NCBI GenBank assembly: GCA_963528625.1
Contig: CAURVQ010000020.1
Span: forward strand, 1 to 27,487
Direction: 5' to 3'
From: CALHVR01 sp963528625
GTDB lineage: Bacteria; Fusobacteriota; Fusobacteriia; Fusobacteriales; Leptotrichiaceae
DNA length: 27,487 nucleotides
Made by a program: the position numbers and the translations under genes. Positions 23,318 to 27,487 of this stretch are shown one piece after another (within the stretch, counting starts at the first letter, position 1; each line of letters opens with the position of its first letter). Under the pieces are notes generated by a model. That model saw only the letters and a list, made by a program, of their open reading frames with translations, was not told the origin of the DNA and ran no database searches.

Positions 23318-24268
23318 ATGAAAAAATTAGTAGGAGTGTTGTCAATATTGACAATGTTTATTTTGAGTTGTGGGACAGAAGGAGCAAAAGAAAGTAAAGC
23401 GGCAACTAAAAAGATTAAGGTGGGAATAACTCAAATTGTGGAACATCCAGCTTTAAATAAAGCAAAGCAAGGTTTTAAAGATGCTTTGAAAGAAGCTGGA
23501 ATGGATGTAGAGTATGATGAAAAAAATGCAAATGGAGAAGTGGCAACGGCTAATTTAATAGCAGGAACGCTAGTTAGCTCAAAACCAGACTTGATTTATG
23601 CAATTGCAACATCAACAACACAAGCTGTAGCACAAGCTACAAATGATATTCCAATAGTATTTTCAGCAATTACAGATCCGCAATCAGCTGGAGTATTAAA
23701 AGAAAATGTTACAGGAGTTAGTGATAGAGTAAATATAAAACAACAACTAGAATTGATGAAAAAATTAAATCCGGATGCAAAAAAAATAGGAGTAATTTTT
23801 AATTCATCAGAACAAAATTCAATGGTTCAAGTGAATGACTTAAAAGCTGCAGCAAGTGAATTAGGTATGGAAGTAATTGCAAGTGGAATAACACAAGCAA
23901 GTGAAATACCACAAGCTTCAGAAACATTAATTGCAGCAGTAGATATGATTTATACACCAACTGATAATTTAGTGGCATCATTAATAAATCTAATTACAGA
24001 AAAAGCGATTAAATCTAAAAAAATAGTATTTGGAGCAGAGGCAGCTCATGTTGAAGGTGGTGCTTTAATAACTCAAGGTGTAGACTATTATGAATTAGGT
24101 AAAAAAGCTGGACAGATGGCAATTGAGATTTTAAAAGGAAAAAAACCTAGTGAAATTAAATTTGAAACAATAGAATTGAATGATATTATAATAAATGAAA
24201 ATACATTAAATGCTTTAGGAATTGCATTGCCAGAAGATATTAAAGCTAAAGCAAAATTTATAAAATAA
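23318..24268 (+). CDS. ABC importer substrate-binding lipoprotein, copy 1 (TrpX-like)
   Basis: This 316-residue protein is a periplasmic or surface lipoprotein of the ABC substrate-binding family PF04392 (TrpX/YLoA-like), some members of which bind tryptophan or other aromatic amino acids. The lipobox FILSC puts the lipidated cysteine at C18, after a short positively charged, hydrophobic signal. The mature part shows the family pattern: VGITQIVEHPALN, TANLIAGTLV, FSAITDPQSAG, VIFNSSEQNS, YTPTDNLV and GVDYYELGKKAGQMA. AGGAGG lies before the ATG. It is the first gene of a four-gene operon and is followed by a paralogue. The substrate cannot be fixed from sequence alone. Confidence 0.93.
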   Translation: MKKLVGVLSILTMFILSCGTEGAKESKAATKKIKVGITQIVEHPALNKAKQGFKDALKEAGMDVEYDEKNANGEVATANLIAGTLVSSKPDLIYAIATSTTQAVAQATNDIPIVFSAITDPQSAGVLKENVTGVSDRVNIKQQLELMKKLNPDAKKIGVIFNSSEQNSMVQVNDLKAAASELGMEVIASGITQASEIPQASETLIAAVDMIYTPTDNLVASLINLITEKAIKSKKIVFGAEAAHVEGGALITQGVDYYELGKKAGQMAIEILKGKKPSEIKFETIELNDIIINENTLNALGIALPEDIKAKAKFIK

Positions 24269-24302
24269 AAAATAAGTACATACGAAAGAGAGGAATGATT
24301 TT

Positions 24303-25280
24303 ATGAAAAGAATATTGACATTAGTAATGCTATCATTATTAACGGTATTGTCATGTGGAGAAAAAAAAGCAGAACAAAGTGGCAATCAAACAGGAGATAT
24401 GGCGAATAAAGTATTTAAAATAGGAATAACACAATTTGTGACACACCCTTCTTTAGATCAAGTAAAGGAAGGATTTAAAAAAGCATTTGAAGAAGCAGGA
24501 ATAAAAGCTGAGTTTGATGAAAAAAATGCAGAAGCAAATATGGCAACAGCAAATTTAATTGCAACAAACTATAAAGCAGATAAAAAAGATTTAGTATTTG
24601 GGATAGCAACACCGTCAGCTCAGGCTTTAGCAAATAATATTTCAGATATACCGGTATTATTTTCTGCCGTAACAGATCCAGCAAGTGCAAATATTTTAAA
24701 TGCAAATGTAACTGGAACAAGCGATAAGTTAGATAATGTGGCAGATCAATTAGATTTATTAGTAAAATTAGATCCAAAAGTAAAAAAAATAGGAGTTTTA
24801 TATAATACTTCTGAGCAAAATTCAATATTACAAGTTAAAGATATTGAAGCAAAAGCTAAAGAAAAAGGACTTGAAGTTGTATTACAAGGTGTGACAGCGT
24901 TTGGAGAGTTATCAACTGCGACAAAAGGATTGCTAGCACAAGTGGATGCTTTATATGTTCCAACAGATAATTTAGTAGTTTCAGGAATTAAACTTATTAA
25001 TACTGAGGCATTATTAGCTAAAAAACCAATAGTTACAAGTGAAAATTCTTCAGTAGAATTAGGAGCTTTATTCACAATGGGACTTGATTATTATGAATTA
25101 GGAAAAAGAGCCGGACAAATGGCTGTTGAAATTTTAAAAGGTAAAAAAATATCAGAATTACCATTTGAATCATCTAAAAAAATGACATTATATGTTAATG
25201 AAGATACAGCAGCAGCATTAGGAATTGATGTGAAAAGATCTGAATTAGCTGGAGCAACATTAGTAAAAACTAAAAATTAA
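24303..25280 (+). CDS. ABC importer substrate-binding lipoprotein, copy 2 (TrpX-like paralogue)
   Basis: This 325-residue paralogue has the same domain as the gene before it, and roughly half of the mature residues are identical by eye. The lipobox TVLSC puts the lipidated cysteine at C18. The same landmarks recur: GITQFVTHPSLD, TANLIATNY, FSAVTDPASAN, VLYNTSEQNS, VPTDNLV and GLDYYELGKRAGQMA. Differences cluster around the likely ligand cleft, for example IATPSAQALAN versus IATSTTQAVAQ and VTSENSSVELGALFT versus FGAEAAHVEGGALIT, so the two may bind different ligands. GAGAGGAATG lies before the ATG. It follows copy 1 by 34 bases and the permease gene starts 26 bases after it. Confidence 0.93.
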   Translation: MKRILTLVMLSLLTVLSCGEKKAEQSGNQTGDMANKVFKIGITQFVTHPSLDQVKEGFKKAFEEAGIKAEFDEKNAEANMATANLIATNYKADKKDLVFGIATPSAQALANNISDIPVLFSAVTDPASANILNANVTGTSDKLDNVADQLDLLVKLDPKVKKIGVLYNTSEQNSILQVKDIEAKAKEKGLEVVLQGVTAFGELSTATKGLLAQVDALYVPTDNLVVSGIKLINTEALLAKKPIVTSENSSVELGALFTMGLDYYELGKRAGQMAVEILKGKKISELPFESSKKMTLYVNEDTAAALGIDVKRSELAGATLVKTKN

Positions 25281-25306
25281 TTAGAAAAGGAAAAATAAAA
25301 AGTAAG

Positions 25307-26452
25307 ATGAATGAATTATTAGTATTTTTACAAAGCTTGCCTGATGCTTTTAAAACAGGTTTTATATATGCCATAATGGTAATGGGGGTTTATATAACTT
25401 ATAAAATATTAGATTTTCCAGATATGTCGGTAGATGCGACTTTTCCGTTAGGAGGTTTTATATTTGCGGCATTTGCACTTTCAAAAAATGGATTTTTGGG
25501 GATAACTCATCCAGTTATGGGACTTATTCTTTCAGTTATAGGAGGAATGATAGCTGGATATTTAACGGGAGCATTACATGTTTACTTAGGAATAAACGGA
25601 CTTTTATCAGGAATTTTGATAATGACAGGATTTTATAGTATAAATGCAAGAGTTGTTGGGACTCCGAATGTATTTATATCACCAGAAAGAAGTATTTATG
25701 AAGTAATTTCATTTGAAAAAAATTTCATACCTTTTGTGATAGTATTTATAATATTACTTATTTTAAAAGGACTTTACGATTACAAAATTAAAGAAAATAA
25801 ATATGTAATAAGAGCATTATCAGTTTACACAGTAATTACAATTTTGTTAATAGTTTATGTTGGAATTACAAAAGATATTAAACTTATGTTATCGGTATTA
25901 ATTGCGTTTATAGTAAAAATGATAATTGACTATATTTTAACATCAAAATTTGGATTTGCATTAAGAGCGTTAGGAAATAATGAAAAATTAGTTGTAAGTT
26001 TAGGTGTAAATGAAAAAAGATTAAAAATATTTGGATTAATGTTAGCGAATGGGTTGGTTGCATTTTCTGGAGCAATATTTGCACAAAACATAAAAGTAGC
26101 AGATTTACAGTCGGGAGTTGGAACTTTAGTAATAGGGCTAGCAGCTATAATATTAGGTTTAGGAGTAATTAAAAAATCACAATTAATAAATGAAACATCA
26201 ATAATTATACTTGGTTCGTTAGCGTATTATTTCATAATAAATTTAGCATTAATGTCAAATACTTGGACGAAAAATTTGTATAGAACATTAAACTTTAGTG
26301 ATGATATGATAAAAATATTAGAAATAAGACCAACAGATGCAAAAATAATAACGGCAGTTATTTTAGTTATAATTTTATGGAATGAAATGGCTAAAAAAAT
26401 AAAAAAAGGTAAGAAAAAAGCAAAAATGATTAAAGAAGCGGAGGGGAATTAA
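25307..26452 (+). CDS. ABC importer permease (TrpY-like), enlarged
   Basis: This is an inner-membrane permease of the branched-chain-amino-acid-like type that accompanies TrpX-like binding proteins. It is 381 residues long with about ten hydrophobic segments. Conserved parts are the opening GFIYAIMVMGVYITYKILDFPDMSVDA-type region (about 18-45) and the cytoplasmic coupling segment GFALRALGNNEKLVVSLGV (about 219-237), which contacts the ATPase. Relatives are usually near 290-300 residues. The excess lies mainly at about residues 150-195 (a charged KIKENKY loop plus two extra hydrophobic stretches) and in a lysine-rich C-terminus. The ribosome-binding site is weak (AAAAGG is about 16 bases away). 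The ATPase gene starts one base after the stop. Confidence 0.9.
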   Translation: MNELLVFLQSLPDAFKTGFIYAIMVMGVYITYKILDFPDMSVDATFPLGGFIFAAFALSKNGFLGITHPVMGLILSVIGGMIAGYLTGALHVYLGINGLLSGILIMTGFYSINARVVGTPNVFISPERSIYEVISFEKNFIPFVIVFIILLILKGLYDYKIKENKYVIRALSVYTVITILLIVYVGITKDIKLMLSVLIAFIVKMIIDYILTSKFGFALRALGNNEKLVVSLGVNEKRLKIFGLMLANGLVAFSGAIFAQNIKVADLQSGVGTLVIGLAAIILGLGVIKKSQLINETSIIILGSLAYYFIINLALMSNTWTKNLYRTLNFSDDMIKILEIRPTDAKIITAVILVIILWNEMAKKIKKGKKKAKMIKEAEGN

Positions 26453-26453
26453 T

Positions 26454-27239
26454 ATGATAGAATTAAAAAATATTTACAAAACATTCTTCTCTGAAATTGG
26501 AACAGAAAAGCAAGTATTTAAAGGATTAAATTTTAAAATAGAAGATGGAGATTTCATCACGATAATAGGAAGTAATGGAGCTGGGAAATCAACATTATTG
26601 AATGTATTGAATGGAGAAATTATTCCTGATGCAGGACAAATTTTGATAAATGATAAAGATATAACGAATATTGAAAGACATAAGAGAGCAAGATGGTTGT
26701 CTCAAGTGTATCAAGATCCAACGCAAGGAACTGCTCCTTCAATGACAGTTTTAGAAAATCTTTCAATGGCAAAAAATAAAGGAAAAAGATTTAATTTTAC
26801 ATTTGGATTAGATGTAAAAAATATAGAAATGTATAAAAAATTATTATCAAGTATAGGATTAGGGCTTGAAAAACAGTTGTTTACACAAGTTGGGCTTTTA
26901 TCTGGAGGACAAAGACAGTGTTTATCATTAATAATGGCGACATTAAATCATCCAGATATATTGCTATTAGATGAACATACGGCAGCTTTAGATCCGGAAA
27001 CATCAGCAATAATATTAGAAAAAACAAGAGATATAGTTGAAACGAACAATATTACAAGTTTGATGATAACTCATAATATGCAAGATGCAATAACTTATGG
27101 AAATAGACTTATTATGCTTCATGCTGGAGAAGTTATCTTTGATATTCGTGGTGAAGATAAAAAGAAATTAACGGTAGAAAAATTACTTGAAATGTTTAAA
27201 ACGAAAGATGCAAAATTATCAGATAAAGATGTATTTTAA
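26454..27239 (+). CDS. ABC importer ATP-binding protein (TrpZ-like)
   Basis: This 261-residue ATPase powers the importer. All motifs are intact: Walker A GSNGAGKST near 38-46, Q-loop in SQVYQDPTQGTAPSMTV (the long glutamine loop typical of this family), signature LSGGQRQ near 149-155, Walker B ILLLDEHTAALD near 168-179, and the switch histidine in ITHNMQD. In the D-loop region DEHTAALDP replaces the more common DEPTSALDP, with histidine after the catalytic glutamate, as in several TrpZ-like ATPases. It starts one base after the permease stop, with GGAGGGG upstream inside the permease gene, and is closed by a terminator. Confidence 0.95.
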   Translation: MIELKNIYKTFFSEIGTEKQVFKGLNFKIEDGDFITIIGSNGAGKSTLLNVLNGEIIPDAGQILINDKDITNIERHKRARWLSQVYQDPTQGTAPSMTVLENLSMAKNKGKRFNFTFGLDVKNIEMYKKLLSSIGLGLEKQLFTQVGLLSGGQRQCLSLIMATLNHPDILLLDEHTAALDPETSAIILEKTRDIVETNNITSLMITHNMQDAITYGNRLIMLHAGEVIFDIRGEDKKKLTVEKLLEMFKTKDAKLSDKDVF

Positions 27240-27240
27240 A

Positions 27241-27271
27241 AAATAAAGCTTTAAGGAGCTTTATTTTTTTA
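27241..27271 (+). terminator. Intrinsic terminator of the ABC importer operon
   Basis: AAATAAAGCT (27241-27250) and AGCTTTATTT (27257-27266) form a perfect 10-base-pair stem with a 6-base loop, followed by a T-run. It begins right after the stop codon of the ATPase gene. Confidence 0.88.
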
Positions 27272-27385
27272 TGTTTAAAAATTAGTAGAATATTTAATAG
27301 AAATTAAAAAATTTTAGTTGTAGTTTATGCAAGTATGACACTTTGAGTTGTGATTTAAAAAAATGTAGATAAATAAAAAAAGTAT

Positions 27386-27414
27386 TTGACAAAATAAAAA
27401 AAATATAGTATACT
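27386..27414 (+). promoter_or_regulatory. tRNA-Val promoter
   Basis: A perfect -35 TTGACA (27386-27391), a 17-base spacer and a -10 TATACT (27409-27414). This near-consensus promoter starts about 13 bases before the tRNA, as expected for a stable-RNA unit that may continue past the window. Confidence 0.85.
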
Positions 27415-27433
27415 AACTAAGTAATTTTGAAGT

Positions 27434-27487
27434 GGTCGCATAGCTCAGTTGGGAGAGCACCTGCCTTACAAGCAGGGGGTCACTGGT
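27434..27487 (+). tRNA. tRNA-Val (anticodon UAC), truncated by the window end
   Basis: The acceptor 5' strand GGTCGCA (27434-27440) is followed by a D arm GCTC...GAGC and an anticodon stem CCTGC/GCAGG enclosing the loop CTTACAA, so the anticodon is TAC (valine, GUA/GUN codons). The T arm begins ACTGGT at the edge, and the remaining T arm, acceptor strand and CCA lie outside. More tRNA genes may follow in the same transcript. Confidence 0.93.

Noticed and set aside
1..27487. CRISPR arrays, prophage, toxin-antitoxin or other defence loci
   Set aside because: No regularly spaced direct repeats, phage structural genes or recognisable defence genes are present. The only tyrosine recombinase has XerD-like spacing and lies in a housekeeping cluster.

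Overview
The window is very AT-rich and gene-dense, and every recognisable gene looks intact. Low GC, a full Gram-positive-style lactose PTS/tagatose-6-phosphate operon, a CIRCE-controlled clpB and generic bacterial housekeeping genes suggest a saccharolytic member of the Fusobacteriota, most likely a Leptotrichia relative. This assignment is inference from composition and gene content. A low-GC Firmicute is the main alternative.

Layout. The left edge holds the probable tail of an unidentified gene, then a single-gene unit for a cyclase/formamidase-like hydrolase. A hairpin terminator faces both this gene and clpB, which lies on the minus strand behind a well-formed promoter and CIRCE operator. 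Going right on the plus strand come RNase P RNA (rnpB), nadK, recN, xerD, a small four-helix membrane protein and murA. After a terminator follow mutS2, an Ogg2-like DNA glycosylase/lyase, a small thioredoxin and an M29 aminopeptidase, closed by another terminator.

The metabolic core is at about 14.3-22.0 kb. A LacI/GalR-family (EbgR-like) regulator with its own terminator precedes lacA-lacB-lacC-lacD-lacF-lacE-lacG. Lactose enters through LacF/LacE as lactose-6-phosphate and LacG splits it to glucose and galactose-6-phosphate. LacAB isomerises galactose-6-phosphate to tagatose-6-phosphate, LacC phosphorylates it, and LacD cleaves it to triose phosphates. lacG seems to have an additional promoter.

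The right part holds a minus-strand biotin-protein ligase with an unusual 90-residue C-terminal extension. Then comes an ABC importer operon with two tandem paralogous substrate-binding lipoproteins, an enlarged permease and an ATPase, of the TrpXYZ-like type. The window ends inside a tRNA-Val(UAC) gene that has a near-consensus promoter.

I see no CRISPR array, no complete insertion sequence, no prophage and no toxin or defence locus. No stretch longer than 300 bases lacks a gene. I found no clearly new multi-gene system. The points most worth a second look are the LacI-type regulator paired with a tagatose-pathway lac operon, the biotin ligase tail with an internal ribosome-binding site, and the ABC importer with duplicated binding proteins and an enlarged permease.
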